A stretch of 64,000 bases of DNA from an uncultured Eggerthellaceae bacterium (GCA_944320405.1 CALUHI010000004.1:105054-169053); one strand, 5' to 3'; positions 1 to 8,412 are shown, numbered from the stretch's first letter. Program-made: numbers and translations. Notes: generated from the letters alone by a model not told the origin.

Positions 1-2
1 TC

Positions 3-230
3 ATGTCGCACGACGTGGGCCGCAGCATTCAGATCGTGGCGCACCTGTTCAAAGACATCGACATCGTCGAAGACGCCGAGGCCGTGCTTCGCAGCCTCAT
101 GCCCATCGACAAGGAAGTCACCACCGTCGACGGCAAGAACTACACCCTGCGCATCGCCCCATACCGCACCACCGAGAACAGCATCGAAGGCTTGGTACTG
201 ACGATTATCGACAGCATTGGGGAGAAATAA
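3..230 (+). CDS. C-terminal fragment of a PAS/CheR-like signalling protein
   Basis: Only the last 75 codons are inside the window; the gene begins before base 1. The visible part has the pattern seen at the end of CheB/CheR-fusion-type PAS domains: a vRsLmPidkEV segment, then dGKnYtLRIaPYRTtEN, then IeGLVLTIiDs. In that family this PAS unit follows a methyl-accepting-protein methyltransferase module. Which upstream domains exist here cannot be seen. The gene ends just before a strong hairpin terminator, so it is the last gene of its transcript. The family call rests on the short RIAPYRTTENSIEGLVLT motif alone. Confidence 0.55.
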   Translation: MSHDVGRSIQIVAHLFKDIDIVEDAEAVLRSLMPIDKEVTTVDGKNYTLRIAPYRTTENSIEGLVLTIIDSIGEK

Positions 231-231
231 T

Positions 232-303
232 CGCTTCGACGGCCGCAGGCCGTCGAAGCGACGTCCAGCTGAGAGGGCGGGAGCGATCCCGTCCTCTCTT
301 TTT
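232..303 (+). terminator. Tandem hairpins, second one an intrinsic terminator
   Basis: Two stem-loops follow the stop codon. The first (232-260) is a perfect 13-bp stem with a 3-nt loop. The second (271-298) is a 12-bp stem with one G-U pair and loop GCGA, followed by TTTTT at 299-303. The order hairpin, GTCC(A)GCTGAGAGGGC, second palindrome is also found downstream of the MBL gene (51137-51282), so this looks like a short member of the same intergenic repeat family doubling as a terminator. Confidence 0.8.
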
Positions 304-353
304 ATGTTCGGCTATCCCCAGATAAAAATAACCGGATACGCAAATATCATTGC

Positions 354-382
354 TTGACTATATAACTAAACAAGAATAATAT
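354..382 (+). promoter_or_regulatory. Sigma-70-type promoter for modA
   Basis: TTGACT (354-359), 17-bp spacer, TATAAT-like TAATAT (377-382), about 75 bp before the modA start. The stretch is strikingly AT-rich for this genome. A loose inverted repeat (AATAA/TTATT) overlaps the -10 and might be an operator; no clear ModE palindrome is present. Confidence 0.7.
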
Positions 383-456
383 CCTTATTGTTGAATGAAG
401 GGGCGTCGAGTCTCTTCAAAGAGGGATAAGGGATCGTAAGCTAGGAGAGGGATCGT

Positions 457-1341
457 ATGAAGAAACCTATGCGCATCGTTGCGGCCTCCGTGTGTGCGTT
501 GGCGCTTGCTGGATCGTTCGCGATGTTCGGTTGCTCGTCCAACACGGAGTCCACCCAGGAGCAGCAGCCTGCTCAGGAGCAGGCTTCCGAGCAGGTTGAG
601 CTGCAAATCTTTGCCGCCAATTCGCTGGAGAAGGCGCTCAACGAGGTTCAGGCGCTCTACACCGAGCAGACCGGCGTGACCTTCGCCGATACGCAGTACG
701 AGGCCTCTGGCACGCTGAACGAGATGCTGGGCGGCGGCGCTACTGCTGATATCGAGATCACCGCGTCGAAGGGCACGATGGACACCGCCGTTAAGGAAGG
801 CTACGTCGACGAGGGCACCCGCTTTGACATGTTCACCAACGACCTCGTGATCGTTGCTGGCACCGACTCCGACATCACCGAGATGACGCTTGAGGAAGCC
901 GCTTCTGGCAACTACAAGATTGCCGTGGGCGACGACAACGTCCCTGCTGGCAACTATGCCAAGCAGGCGCTGTCCACCGTGGGCGCATGGGTTGACGATG
1001 AAGGCACCGTTGGCCCCGAGTCTGACGGCAAGGGCGGCACGTTTGAGGGCACCCCGCTTGAGGGTATGGTGACCGAGGGCAAGTCTGTGGGCGATGTGTG
1101 CTCCTACGCCAACACCGGCGATGTTGACCTGGCGTTCGTGTACAGCTCTGACGTGTACCGCTTCGGCAACGTGAAGATCGTGGGCACGGTTCCCGCTGAT
1201 GCCTGCAAGGCCATCGTGTACCCGGCCGCCGTGTGCGCCGAGACCGATAATGCTGAGGCTGCTCAGGAGTTCCTGGATTGGGCCGTCAGCGACGAAGGCG
1301 CGCTGAAGATCTGGCAGGAGTGGGGCTTCGAACTGGCATAA
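457..1341 (+). CDS. modA: Molybdate ABC transporter substrate-binding lipoprotein ModA
   Basis: A 294-aa extracytoplasmic solute-binding protein that would capture molybdate (or tungstate) for the ModBC importer encoded downstream. Residues 1-25 are a basic/hydrophobic signal segment ending at Cys26 in the context MFGC-SS, a loose lipobox, so it is probably lipid-anchored. A Gln/Glu-rich linker follows, then the type II periplasmic-binding fold (LQIFAANSLEKAL, SGTLNEMLGGGATADIEI, FTNDLVIVAG, SYANTGDVDLAFVYSSDV). The spacing and motifs match the ModA family, and the order modA-modB-modC-moaA-moaC makes molybdate the likely ligand. A GGAGAGG ribosome-binding site precedes the ATG. A hairpin separates it from modB, which may lower downstream expression. 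Confidence 0.9.
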   Translation: MKKPMRIVAASVCALALAGSFAMFGCSSNTESTQEQQPAQEQASEQVELQIFAANSLEKALNEVQALYTEQTGVTFADTQYEASGTLNEMLGGGATADIEITASKGTMDTAVKEGYVDEGTRFDMFTNDLVIVAGTDSDITEMTLEEAASGNYKIAVGDDNVPAGNYAKQALSTVGAWVDDEGTVGPESDGKGGTFEGTPLEGMVTEGKSVGDVCSYANTGDVDLAFVYSSDVYRFGNVKIVGTVPADACKAIVYPAAVCAETDNAEAAQEFLDWAVSDEGALKIWQEWGFELA

Positions 1342-1401
1342 GCCCGAAATTGCCCGCTGGCTTCCAGGGCAAGCATCTCTGAGGGAGAGCTCTGGAAAGA
1401 C

Positions 1402-1438
1402 AAGGAGGATGGGTGAGGCACCTGCACCCATCCTCCTT
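1402..1438 (+). terminator. Perfect 14-bp hairpin between modA and modB
   Basis: Arms 1402-1415 and 1425-1438 are exact complements around a 9-nt loop. Only three Ts follow, so it is a weak terminator or an mRNA-stabilising stem after modA. A perfect TATAAT lies 5 bp downstream. Confidence 0.55.
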
Positions 1439-1442
1439 TGCG

Positions 1443-1583
1443 TATAATGTGAGGGCTTCGCGCGCCGGGCGCTTCGAGGGGAAACTTCCGGCACGCGAAA
1501 GCCCGCCATGCGCGGGTGCGTTGCCGAGGACTGCCGACGATCGCCAACGGCGGACCGCAGCGCGGAGGGGAACGGGAGGACAG
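1443..1583 (+). promoter_or_regulatory. Candidate promoter and structured 5' leader of modB
   Basis: TATAAT at 1443-1448 has no good -35. The 135 nt before the modB ATG can fold: 1453-1462 pairs with 1494-1504 (one bulged A), enclosing GCCGG 1464-1468 with CCGGC 1488-1492. CCCGC 1502-1506 can instead pair with GCGGG 1512-1516, and this helix shares bases 1502-1504 with the first. Mutually exclusive helices in a leader suggest a regulatory RNA; the class was not recognised. It does not fit the Moco, TPP or FMN consensus as I know them, and resembles the cobalamin core only superficially. Confidence 0.35.
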
Positions 1584-3005
1584 ATGACCGATAGGCTGAA
1601 AACGGCGAAAGGCCCGGCGGCGCGTGCCTTCTTGGCAGCGGTCGCCGTGCTTTTGTGCGCGTTGCTCGCGCTTCCGCCCGCCGCATTCGCAGCGGAGGGC
1701 GGCGGCGCTGCCCAAGGGGCGTTGCAGGAATCAACCAACGCTGCGGCGAGCGACGATTCTGCCAACGTGACGGTGTCTGCGGGAGCTGATGCCGCGCTTG
1801 CCGATGGCGCTTCATTCGCGCTTGCGGACTTCTCCCGCGCTCAGAAAGGCTCCAACCGCGAAGTGGACGGCGCCTACATCGGCTACAGCTACTACCAGGG
1901 CGCTGACGCCGACTACCTGGCCGCTGTTGTGACGGACGACTACGTAGTGGTTCACGTTCCTGAAAGCGCGGCAGAGCTTTGCGACATCTCCGATCCTGCC
2001 GTGCAGGATCTGCTGAAAAACTGCTTGATCTCGCTTGACGAAGCGTCGGTGAACGGCGGTGTGGTCGCCGATGCCGATGCGCCGTGGGAGTTCACCTCTG
2101 AAAGCTCGTGGGAGCGCGACGGCATCGTGTACTCGTTCGGCGTGGAAGCAGGCGAGGGTCGCTATTACACCACGGTTGCAGGCGCTGACGGCAGCGACAT
2201 CGTGAGCGAGACGTCCAACGCGGCGCGCCCGCTCTACGTCGACTTTGCGCACGTGGCGCTTCCGAGCGAAGTGGACATCGTTCCCCCTGCTACCGGCCTT
2301 GCCGCCGTGGGCGAGTTTCTTGCCAACCTCGACTGGAGCCCCTTGTGGGTGACGCTCAAGACCACAGGTGTGGCAATCGTGTTCATCTTCATCCTGGGCC
2401 TGGCGGCAGCGTATTTCAGCCTGCGCATTCCCAAACGCGCGCAAGACATCGCCGACACGCTGTTCACCATCCCCATGGTTTTGCCGCCTACCGTGTGCGG
2501 CTTCATCCTGCTTCTTGCACTGGGCAACAACTCGCCGGTGGGCCGCTGGTTCATCGAGCATGGCTTGCCGCTTGTGTTCAGCTGGCCGGCAACGGTGATC
2601 GCCGCTGTGGTGGTGGCGTTCCCGCTGATGTACCGCAGCGCACGTGGCGCATTCGAGAACATCGACCCGCTCATGCTGGACGCAGCGCGCACGTTGGGGT
2701 GGAGCAACCGGCGCATCTTCTTCCGTCTGATGATGCCCTTGGCATGGAGCTCCATCGCTGCCGGCGCAGTGCTGGCGTTCGCGCGCGCACTGGGCGAGTT
2801 TGGCGCCACGCTGTTTTTGGCGGGCAACTACGCGGGCATCACGCGCACCATCCCCATCGCAATCTACTTCGAGTGGATGGGTGGCAACATGGACGCGGCG
2901 CTGTTCTGGACCGGCGTGGTCATTGTGTTCAGCTTCGTGGTCATCCTGTTCATCAATCTGTGGGGGCGGCGCACCACGAAATACCGCCGCGGTTCGGAGG
3001 AATAG
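1584..3005 (+). CDS. modB: ModB-type molybdate permease with an extra N-terminal extracytoplasmic domain
   Basis: The ATG at 1584 is chosen because GGGAGGA lies 3 nt upstream; the frame is open further upstream but without a ribosome-binding site. The product is 473 aa, about twice the usual ModB (roughly 220-260 aa). Residues 1-36 look like a Sec signal peptide ending AAFA-AEGG. Residues ~37-250 form an acidic extracytoplasmic region of unknown fold (GAYIGYSYYQGADADYLAAV) with no recognised motif. Residues ~253-465 are the ABC permease: about five membrane spans and the EAA-like loop (SARGAFENIDPLMLDAARTLGWS, split by family position) followed by FRLMMPLAWSSIAAG. It pairs with ModC 3 bp downstream. 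The role of the extra domain is unknown. Confidence 0.88.
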   Translation: MTDRLKTAKGPAARAFLAAVAVLLCALLALPPAAFAAEGGGAAQGALQESTNAAASDDSANVTVSAGADAALADGASFALADFSRAQKGSNREVDGAYIGYSYYQGADADYLAAVVTDDYVVVHVPESAAELCDISDPAVQDLLKNCLISLDEASVNGGVVADADAPWEFTSESSWERDGIVYSFGVEAGEGRYYTTVAGADGSDIVSETSNAARPLYVDFAHVALPSEVDIVPPATGLAAVGEFLANLDWSPLWVTLKTTGVAIVFIFILGLAAAYFSLRIPKRAQDIADTLFTIPMVLPPTVCGFILLLALGNNSPVGRWFIEHGLPLVFSWPATVIAAVVVAFPLMYRSARGAFENIDPLMLDAARTLGWSNRRIFFRLMMPLAWSSIAAGAVLAFARALGEFGATLFLAGNYAGITRTIPIAIYFEWMGGNMDAALFWTGVVIVFSFVVILFINLWGRRTTKYRRGSEE

Positions 3006-3008
3006 CGC

Positions 3009-4118
3009 ATGAGCTTGGAAGTGGACATCAAGAAGGATTTCAAAGCGTTCACGCTGGACGTGGCGTTTTCCGCCGAGAACGAAACGCTGGGCTTTCTGGG
3101 CGCGTCCGGCTGCGGCAAAAGCCTTACCTTGCGCTGCATTGCGGGTATCGAAACGCCTGATGAAGGACGCATTGTGGTCAACGGCACCGTGTTCTTCGAT
3201 TCCGAGCAGAAGATCAACCTCACGCCGCAGCAGCGCAAGACAGCGTTGCTGTTCCAGAACTACATGCTGTTTCCTAACCTTACGGTGGCGCAGAACGTGG
3301 CGGCGGGCATTGGCAAAGACGTGTCGAAGGGCGACCGCGACGCCATCGTGTCCCGCGAGTTGAAGCGCTTTGGCTTGGAGGGTTTCGACAAGCGCTATCC
3401 TGCTCAGCTTTCCGGCGGCCAGCAGCAGCGCGTGGCGCTTGCGCGCATGCTGGCGGCGCGACCGGGTATCCTGATGCTCGACGAGCCGTTCTCGGCGCTC
3501 GACGCGCATCTGAAAGAAGTTCTCGAGCAGAATCTGGTGAGCCTGTTCGACGCCTATCACGGAACGGTGCTCTACGTCAGCCACGACATCGATGAAGCGC
3601 TGCGTTTCTGCGATCGCATCGCGGTGGTGGATTCTGGCCGTATCATGGAGATCGACACGGGCGACGATCTGGTGAACAACCCCAAGTCGGTGGCGGCGCT
3701 GAAGCTTTCCGGCTGCAAGAACGCCACACCGGTGACGCGCGTGGACGAAACGCATGTGTGGTCAGCCAAGTGGGGCGTTACCGTTGAGGTGGATGGCCCG
3801 GTCGCCGACGACGTCGCTTACCTGGGCGTGCGTGCCCGCTATTTGGAGCAAGTGGACGGGCCGGGAGTCAACTGCTACCGCATGCGCGTGGACCGCGCGA
3901 GCGATTCGCGCTTCGAGCGGACGGTGCTTCTGGGCTTCCTCGACCGCGACGAGCGCGAGGTTCCCACAGTGGGCCAGGCGGAAGACGAGATGAAATACCT
4001 GCACCAGCACCTGTTCTGGCGCGTGCCCAAAGCCGACGGCGCAGCGCGCCTGCCCGAAGTGGGCGATGAAGTGTGGATCCGCATCCCCACCGATCGCATC
4101 TATCTGGTGGCGCGGTAA
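3009..4118 (+). CDS. modC: Molybdate ABC transporter ATP-binding protein ModC
   Basis: Couples ATP hydrolysis to molybdate import through ModB. It has a Walker A (GASGCGKS, residues 31-38), a Q-loop at LLFQNYMLF, the signature LSGGQQQR (134-141), Walker B ILMLDEPF with Asp158-Glu159, and the H-loop in YVSHDIDEA. The C-terminal ~120 residues have the MOP/TOBE-like extension typical of ModC (VRARYLEQVDGPGVNCYRMRV). Its start is 3 bp after the modB stop, with GGAGG ahead of the ATG, so modB and modC are co-translated. Length (369 aa) is normal. Confidence 0.92.
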   Translation: MSLEVDIKKDFKAFTLDVAFSAENETLGFLGASGCGKSLTLRCIAGIETPDEGRIVVNGTVFFDSEQKINLTPQQRKTALLFQNYMLFPNLTVAQNVAAGIGKDVSKGDRDAIVSRELKRFGLEGFDKRYPAQLSGGQQQRVALARMLAARPGILMLDEPFSALDAHLKEVLEQNLVSLFDAYHGTVLYVSHDIDEALRFCDRIAVVDSGRIMEIDTGDDLVNNPKSVAALKLSGCKNATPVTRVDETHVWSAKWGVTVEVDGPVADDVAYLGVRARYLEQVDGPGVNCYRMRVDRASDSRFERTVLLGFLDRDEREVPTVGQAEDEMKYLHQHLFWRVPKADGAARLPEVGDEVWIRIPTDRIYLVAR

Positions 4119-4200
4119 GGGAAACGTTTCCGGGCCGCCATACATTTCTGCGGAAGCTTGCTTTATACTTGCATGCGATAAAACCGCAAAAGGAGGACCT

Positions 4201-5202
4201 ATGAAAGACGGTCTTGGCCGCACCATAGAATACCTGCGCATCTCGCTGACCGACCGCTGCAACTTCCGCTGCATCTACTGCATGCCGGAAGAGGGCGTGT
4301 GCAGCCTGCCGCACGACGAGATCCTGCGCATCGAGGAAATGGCCCATGTCGTGCGCATCGCTGCCGACCTGGGCATCAAAAGTGTTCGCCTGACCGGTGG
4401 CGAGCCCTTGGTTCGCAAAGGCGTGGTCGACCTCGTGCGCGAGATCGCCAACACCCCCGGCATCGAGAACGTGTCAATGACCACCAACGGCGTGCTTCTG
4501 CCCAAAATGGCCGACGATCTGAAGCGCGCGGGGCTTTCGCGCGCGAACATCTCGCTGGACACGCTCGACGCCGACCAGTTCAAATACATCACGCGCCGCG
4601 GCGAGCTCCAGCAGACGCTCGACGGCATCGAGGCGGCGCTTCAGGCGGGCTTCGACCCGGTGAAGATCAACGCCGTCACCGTGCGCAGCCTGAACCAGGA
4701 CTACCTGGCGTTCGCGCGCCTGTCGGTCGATCGTCCGCTGCACGTGCGCTTCATCGAGTACATGCCCGTGGGCGAAAGCTCGGGTTCCGACGGCTGCGGC
4801 TGGGGTCCCGAGGATGTTGTGCCCAACGAGGAAGTCATCGAAACCATCAACGCCCAGGCGCGCGAGCAGGGCTTGCCCGAGCTCGTTCCCGCCGGCGACG
4901 ACAAGCCGCTGGGCTGGGGCCCCGCGCGCTATTGGGAGTTCCCCGGCGCCAAGGGCACGGTCGGCTTCATCTCGGCGCTGTCGAATCACTTCTGCGCCCA
5001 GTGCAACCGCGTGCGCCTGACGGCAGATGGCAAGCTGCGCCCGTGTCTGTTCTCCGATCTGGAGTTCGACGTGCGCACGCCCCTGCGCGCCGGCGACGAC
5101 GACGCCGTCCGTGACGTGTTCGCCACCACGCTGCGCGCCAAGCCCGACGAGCACCACAACAAAGTAGGCACCGAACGCGGCATGTCGCAAATTGGAGGCT
5201 AG
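4201..5202 (+). CDS. moaA: GTP 3',8-cyclase MoaA (molybdopterin biosynthesis)
   Basis: A radical-SAM enzyme converting GTP to 3',8-cyclo-GTP, the first step to molybdopterin. The N-terminal cluster motif is Cys20-x3-Cys24-x2-Cys27. The second, GTP-binding 4Fe-4S cluster uses Cys265, Cys268 and Cys282. The protein ends in Gly-Gly, the conserved C-terminal tail that reaches the active site. The ATG at 4201 follows AAAGGAGG at ideal spacing; an in-frame start inside modC is rejected. At 333 aa the length is typical. It sits 82 bp after modC and 171 bp before moaC, separated from the latter by a highly structured spacer. Confidence 0.95.
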   Translation: MKDGLGRTIEYLRISLTDRCNFRCIYCMPEEGVCSLPHDEILRIEEMAHVVRIAADLGIKSVRLTGGEPLVRKGVVDLVREIANTPGIENVSMTTNGVLLPKMADDLKRAGLSRANISLDTLDADQFKYITRRGELQQTLDGIEAALQAGFDPVKINAVTVRSLNQDYLAFARLSVDRPLHVRFIEYMPVGESSGSDGCGWGPEDVVPNEEVIETINAQAREQGLPELVPAGDDKPLGWGPARYWEFPGAKGTVGFISALSNHFCAQCNRVRLTADGKLRPCLFSDLEFDVRTPLRAGDDDAVRDVFATTLRAKPDEHHNKVGTERGMSQIGG

Positions 5203-5224
5203 CCGCTAGCAAGGAAGAGCAGGG

Positions 5225-5335
5225 GCGGGTTGGCCGTGGGGGCTCGCGCGCAGTTCCGCACGAGCCGAACCGTCCAGTGGACGGTTCGCGCGAGCTCAGG
5301 ACTGTTTGAGCACGTGCCCCCCACGGCCAACCCGC
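5225..5335 (+). repeat. Nested inverted repeat between moaA and moaC
   Basis: The outer arms 5225-5242 and 5318-5335 are an exact 18-bp inverted match. Inside, 5242-5250 matches 5287-5295, and 5266-5275/5279-5288 form a perfect 10-bp hairpin with loop AGT. There is no T-tract, so it is not a standard terminator. It could be an RNA attenuator or processing signal for moaC, or a mobile palindromic repeat. Confidence 0.7.
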
Positions 5336-5373
5336 TCCGGCCGGATAGAGCAAAGAACCGGAGGAAGTTTTCC

Positions 5374-5895
5374 ATGACCGATCAGAAACTCACTCACATT
5401 GACGATAAGGGCGACGTCCGCATGGTGGACGTTTCTGCGAAGCCCGACACCGAGCGCATTGCGGTGGCCGAGGGCTCCATCCTCATGCATCCTGAAACGC
5501 TCGCGCTCATCGTAGAGGGCAAAGCGGCCAAGGGCGACGTGCTGGCCTGCGCGCGCGTGGCGGGCGTTATGGGCGCCAAGCAGACGTCCAGCCTTATTCC
5601 CATGTGCCACCCGCTGAACATCACCAAGGCGAAGGTGGACTGCGAGCCCATCCAGCCTGGTGATCGCGAGGACGGCCGCGTGGGCATCCATGTGACCACC
5701 ACCTGCGGCGTTACTGGCAAGACGGGGATCGAGATGGAAGCGCTCACTGCTGCATCCATCGCCTGCCTTACCGTGTACGACATGTGCAAGGCGGTCGACC
5801 GCGGCATGGAGATCGTCGATGTGCGCCTGCTGCGAAAGGACGGTGGCAAGACCGGCCTGTGGCTGCGCGAGGAGCATCCGGAAGAGCTCAGCTAA
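5374..5895 (+). CDS. moaC: Cyclic pyranopterin monophosphate synthase MoaC
   Basis: Converts the MoaA product into cyclic pyranopterin monophosphate. The ATG at 5374 follows GGAGGA by 8 nt; the open frame extends upstream through the palindromic spacer, but that part is not credible protein. Family motifs are present: MCHPL (77-81), [10 protein letters not shown] (115-124) and DMCKAVD with Asp136 and Lys139, the catalytic pair in known MoaC. The length of 173 aa is normal. Together with moaA it shows the molybdenum block makes its own cofactor precursor; moaE/moaD/moeA are not in the window. Confidence 0.95.
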   Translation: MTDQKLTHIDDKGDVRMVDVSAKPDTERIAVAEGSILMHPETLALIVEGKAAKGDVLACARVAGVMGAKQTSSLIPMCHPLNITKAKVDCEPIQPGDREDGRVGIHVTTTCGVTGKTGIEMEALTAASIACLTVYDMCKAVDRGMEIVDVRLLRKDGGKTGLWLREEHPEELS

Positions 5896-5994
5896 ACAAC
5901 CCTTTCAACACCTTTCACGCGCATCGCCATTTCTCCTGACGGCACGTATAATGGACGGGCTGTGTCAAAACGCATGCGCGTGAAGGGGAGAGGT

Positions 5995-7449
5995 ATGGCA
6001 CGCAAAACCAAGATAATCTGCACGCTGGGGCCGGCTGTCGACGACAAAGCCACCCTGCGTGATCTGCTGGACGCCGGCATGAATGTCGCGCGCCTAAACT
6101 TCAGCCATGGCTCCCACCAGGAGCACGCAGCGCGCATCGCCGCCATCAAGAAGCTGCGCGATGAGACGGGCATCCCCTGCGCCATCATGCTGGACACCAA
6201 GGGGCCCGAAATCCGTACAGGTCTGCTTGCCGACGGTCAGACGATCAAGCTTTCCGCAGGCCAGACGCTCGTCCTCACCTCGGACGAAACCGCAGACGGC
6301 TCTGATGGACGCGTGTTCCAGAGCTGTCCTGCTTTGGCGGGAAGCCTTTCGTTGGGAACGCGTCTTCTGCTTGACGATGGTCTGATCGAGCTTACCGTCA
6401 CGCGCTTTGTCGGCGACGACATCGAATGCATGGTGGAAAACGACGGCGTGCTGGGCCAGCGCAAATCCATCAACATCCCTGGCGCGCAGTTGCCGCTGCC
6501 CGCCGTCACCGATCAAGACCGCGCCGACCTTCTGTTCGGCATCGAGCAGGGTGTCGACGTGGTGGCGGCGTCGTTCATTCGTGACGGTGCGGGCGTGCGT
6601 GAGATCAAGCGCTTCCTCGAGGAAAACGGCGACGCTGGCATCGGCGTGGTCGCGAAGATCGAGGCTGCGGGTGCTTTGGACAACATCGACGACATCGTGC
6701 GCGAGGCCGACGGCATCATGGTGGCACGCGGTGACTTGGGCGTTGAAGTGCCCGCGTACCGAGTACCCTACCTGCAAAAGGAGATCATCCACCGGTGCAA
6801 CCGCGAGTCGAAGCCGGTGATCACTGCTACCCAGATGCTCGACTCCATGATTCGCAACCCGCGCCCCACGCGTGCGGAAGTGGCCGACGTGGCAAACGCC
6901 ATCTACGACGGCACCGACTGCGTCATGCTTTCGGGCGAGACCGCCTCGGGCAAACATCCCGTGGAGGCTGTGCGCACCATGGCGCGCATCGCGTGCGAAA
7001 CCGAACCGCACCTGTTCGACAAGCATGCGCCCGACCGCAACCGCACCCATGCGCGTGCGTCGCTGGCGGTAGGCATCGCAGCTGTTCAGACAGCCGAAAC
7101 GCTTGATGCCGCCTGCATTATCGCTCCCACGGTGTCCGGTCGCACGGCGCGGCTTATTTCGAATTTGCGTCCGCGCATGCCCATCTACGCCGTCACGCCC
7201 GACGAACGCGTGATGCGCCGCATGCTGATGTGCTGGGGCGTGACCCCGCTGCTCGATGACATGCAGGGTGCCCGCCGCCAAGTGGTGGACAACGCCATCG
7301 CGAAGGCTCGTGCCGCCGGCTACATCAAGCCGGGTGACTTGGCGGTCATCACCACGGGCGATGCCGCAACTGCCCCCGACGAGGACATCCGTCCTGGTGT
7401 CACCGGCATTGCGCCCACCAATGTCATGCAGGTGGTGCAGATTCGCTAA
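5995..7449 (+). CDS. pyk: Pyruvate kinase
   Basis: Last step of glycolysis: phosphoenolpyruvate plus ADP to pyruvate plus ATP. The start at 5995 (MARKTKIICTLGPA) is preceded by AGGGGAGAGG; a TATAAT lies at 5947-5952 with no clear -35. The TIM-barrel signatures are present: NVARLNFSHGSHQEH, IMLDTKGPEIRTG, the metal/PEP region VVAKIEAAGALDNIDDIV, EADGIMVARGDLGVEV and KPVITATQMLDSMI. The C-terminal regulatory domain (SGRTARLISNLRPRMPIYAVTP type) is complete. The length is 484 aa and no PEP-utiliser domain is appended. It is monocistronic by appearance. Confidence 0.96.
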   Translation: MARKTKIICTLGPAVDDKATLRDLLDAGMNVARLNFSHGSHQEHAARIAAIKKLRDETGIPCAIMLDTKGPEIRTGLLADGQTIKLSAGQTLVLTSDETADGSDGRVFQSCPALAGSLSLGTRLLLDDGLIELTVTRFVGDDIECMVENDGVLGQRKSINIPGAQLPLPAVTDQDRADLLFGIEQGVDVVAASFIRDGAGVREIKRFLEENGDAGIGVVAKIEAAGALDNIDDIVREADGIMVARGDLGVEVPAYRVPYLQKEIIHRCNRESKPVITATQMLDSMIRNPRPTRAEVADVANAIYDGTDCVMLSGETASGKHPVEAVRTMARIACETEPHLFDKHAPDRNRTHARASLAVGIAAVQTAETLDAACIIAPTVSGRTARLISNLRPRMPIYAVTPDERVMRRMLMCWGVTPLLDDMQGARRQVVDNAIAKARAAGYIKPGDLAVITTGDAATAPDEDIRPGVTGIAPTNVMQVVQIR

Positions 7450-7479
7450 AGGGAGTGCTCGCCGCGCCCAACCTTTCGT

Positions 7480-7516
7480 GCCCCATTCTGCAGTTCCTGC
7501 GAATGGGGCGTTATTG
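7480..7516 (+). terminator. Hairpin after pyk
   Basis: The arms GCCCCATTC (7480-7488) and GAATGGGGC (7501-7509) pair, with an inner GCAG/CTGC helix, followed by GTTATTG. The T-tract is interrupted, so termination strength is uncertain. Confidence 0.55.
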
Positions 7517-7584
7517 TTTCTGATCTGGCGCGTCCATGTGTTAAAATCTCCGGTCGGCAATGTGTAATATCGAAAGGGACGGTT

Positions 7585-8388
7585 ATGTCTGGGCATTCAA
7601 AATGGGCAACCACCAAGCATCGTAAGGCCGCGCAGGACGCGAAGCGCTCTGCTCTGTTCTCCAAGCTGTCGCGTAACATCACGGTAGCTGCGAAGGAGGG
7701 TGGCGACCCGAACCCCGACAACAACGCCTCCCTGGCTGCGGCTATTGAAAAAGCAAAGGGCTACTCCCTGCCGAAGGACAAGATCAAGACCGCTATCGAC
7801 AAGGCTTTCGGTTCCGGCAAGGACGCCGCGAACTACGAGACCGTTGTCTACGAGGGTTACGGCCCGGCGGGCGTCGCGGTGTACTGCGAGGCTCTGACCG
7901 ACAACCGCAACCGTACCGCTGCCGACGTGCGCAGCGCCTTCACCCATGCAGGCGGCAGCCTGGGCACCTCCGGTTCCGTGGCGTTCCAGTTCGAGCGCAA
8001 GGGCCAGATCATGGTTCCCAAGGAGATCGAGGGCGAGGGCAAGAAGGCTGGCATGGAGCCCAACGGCGCCGCTGCCGACGAGGACGAGTTCATGATGGCC
8101 GTCGCCGAGGCCGGCGGCGACGATTACGAGGACGCCGAGGACGAGTGGATCGTCTACACCAGCCCCACCGACCTTATGGCTGTGAAGAAGGCCATCGAGG
8201 AGCAGGGCATCCAGGTGAAGGGCGCCGAGATGACCATGGAGGCCACCACCCCCACCGCGGTGAGCGTTGCCGACGCCAAGAAGGTCATGCGCCTGATCGA
8301 CAAGCTGGAGGAGCTCGAAGACCTTCAGAACGTCTATCACACCATGGACATCACCGACGAGATCGCCGAGGCGCTCGAGGAGGAGTAG
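7585..8388 (+). CDS. yebC: YebC/PmpR-family protein (TACO1-like)
   Basis: A 267-aa cytoplasmic protein of the YebC/PmpR/TACO1 family, described both as DNA-binding regulators and as ribosome-associated factors that help translate proline stretches. The N-terminus MSGHSKWATTKHRKAAQDAKR is diagnostic. It is about 20 aa longer than usual because of an acidic insert around residues 150-190 (EIEGEGKKAG...ADEDEF). It lies just upstream of ruvCAB, the common yebC-ruv neighbourhood, but a strong terminator separates them. GAAAGGGA precedes the ATG. Confidence 0.93.
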   Translation: MSGHSKWATTKHRKAAQDAKRSALFSKLSRNITVAAKEGGDPNPDNNASLAAAIEKAKGYSLPKDKIKTAIDKAFGSGKDAANYETVVYEGYGPAGVAVYCEALTDNRNRTAADVRSAFTHAGGSLGTSGSVAFQFERKGQIMVPKEIEGEGKKAGMEPNGAAADEDEFMMAVAEAGGDDYEDAEDEWIVYTSPTDLMAVKKAIEEQGIQVKGAEMTMEATTPTAVSVADAKKVMRLIDKLEELEDLQNVYHTMDITDEIAEALEEE

Positions 8389-8412
8389 CCCTCGCGCTTG
8401 AGAGCGTCTGCT

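Noticed and set aside
345..400. ModE operator before modA
   Set aside because: TATATAAC occurs once, but the paired half-site needed for a ModE palindrome is missing.
1443..1583. Cobalamin riboswitch in the modB leader
   Set aside because: Short words (GGGAA, CCGG, GCCGAGGACTGCC) recall the B12-box region, but the order and spacing of the conserved core are wrong, so I left it as an unclassified leader.
385..1815. Long open frame antisense to modA and the start of modB
   Set aside because: It mirrors the third-position GC bias of the real genes, has Arg/His/Ala-rich low-information sequence and no domain. The same applies to the long antisense frames at 1812-3755, 6094-7596, 9750-11510, 20624-22942, 23741-25549, 38337-41018 and 41058-43364.
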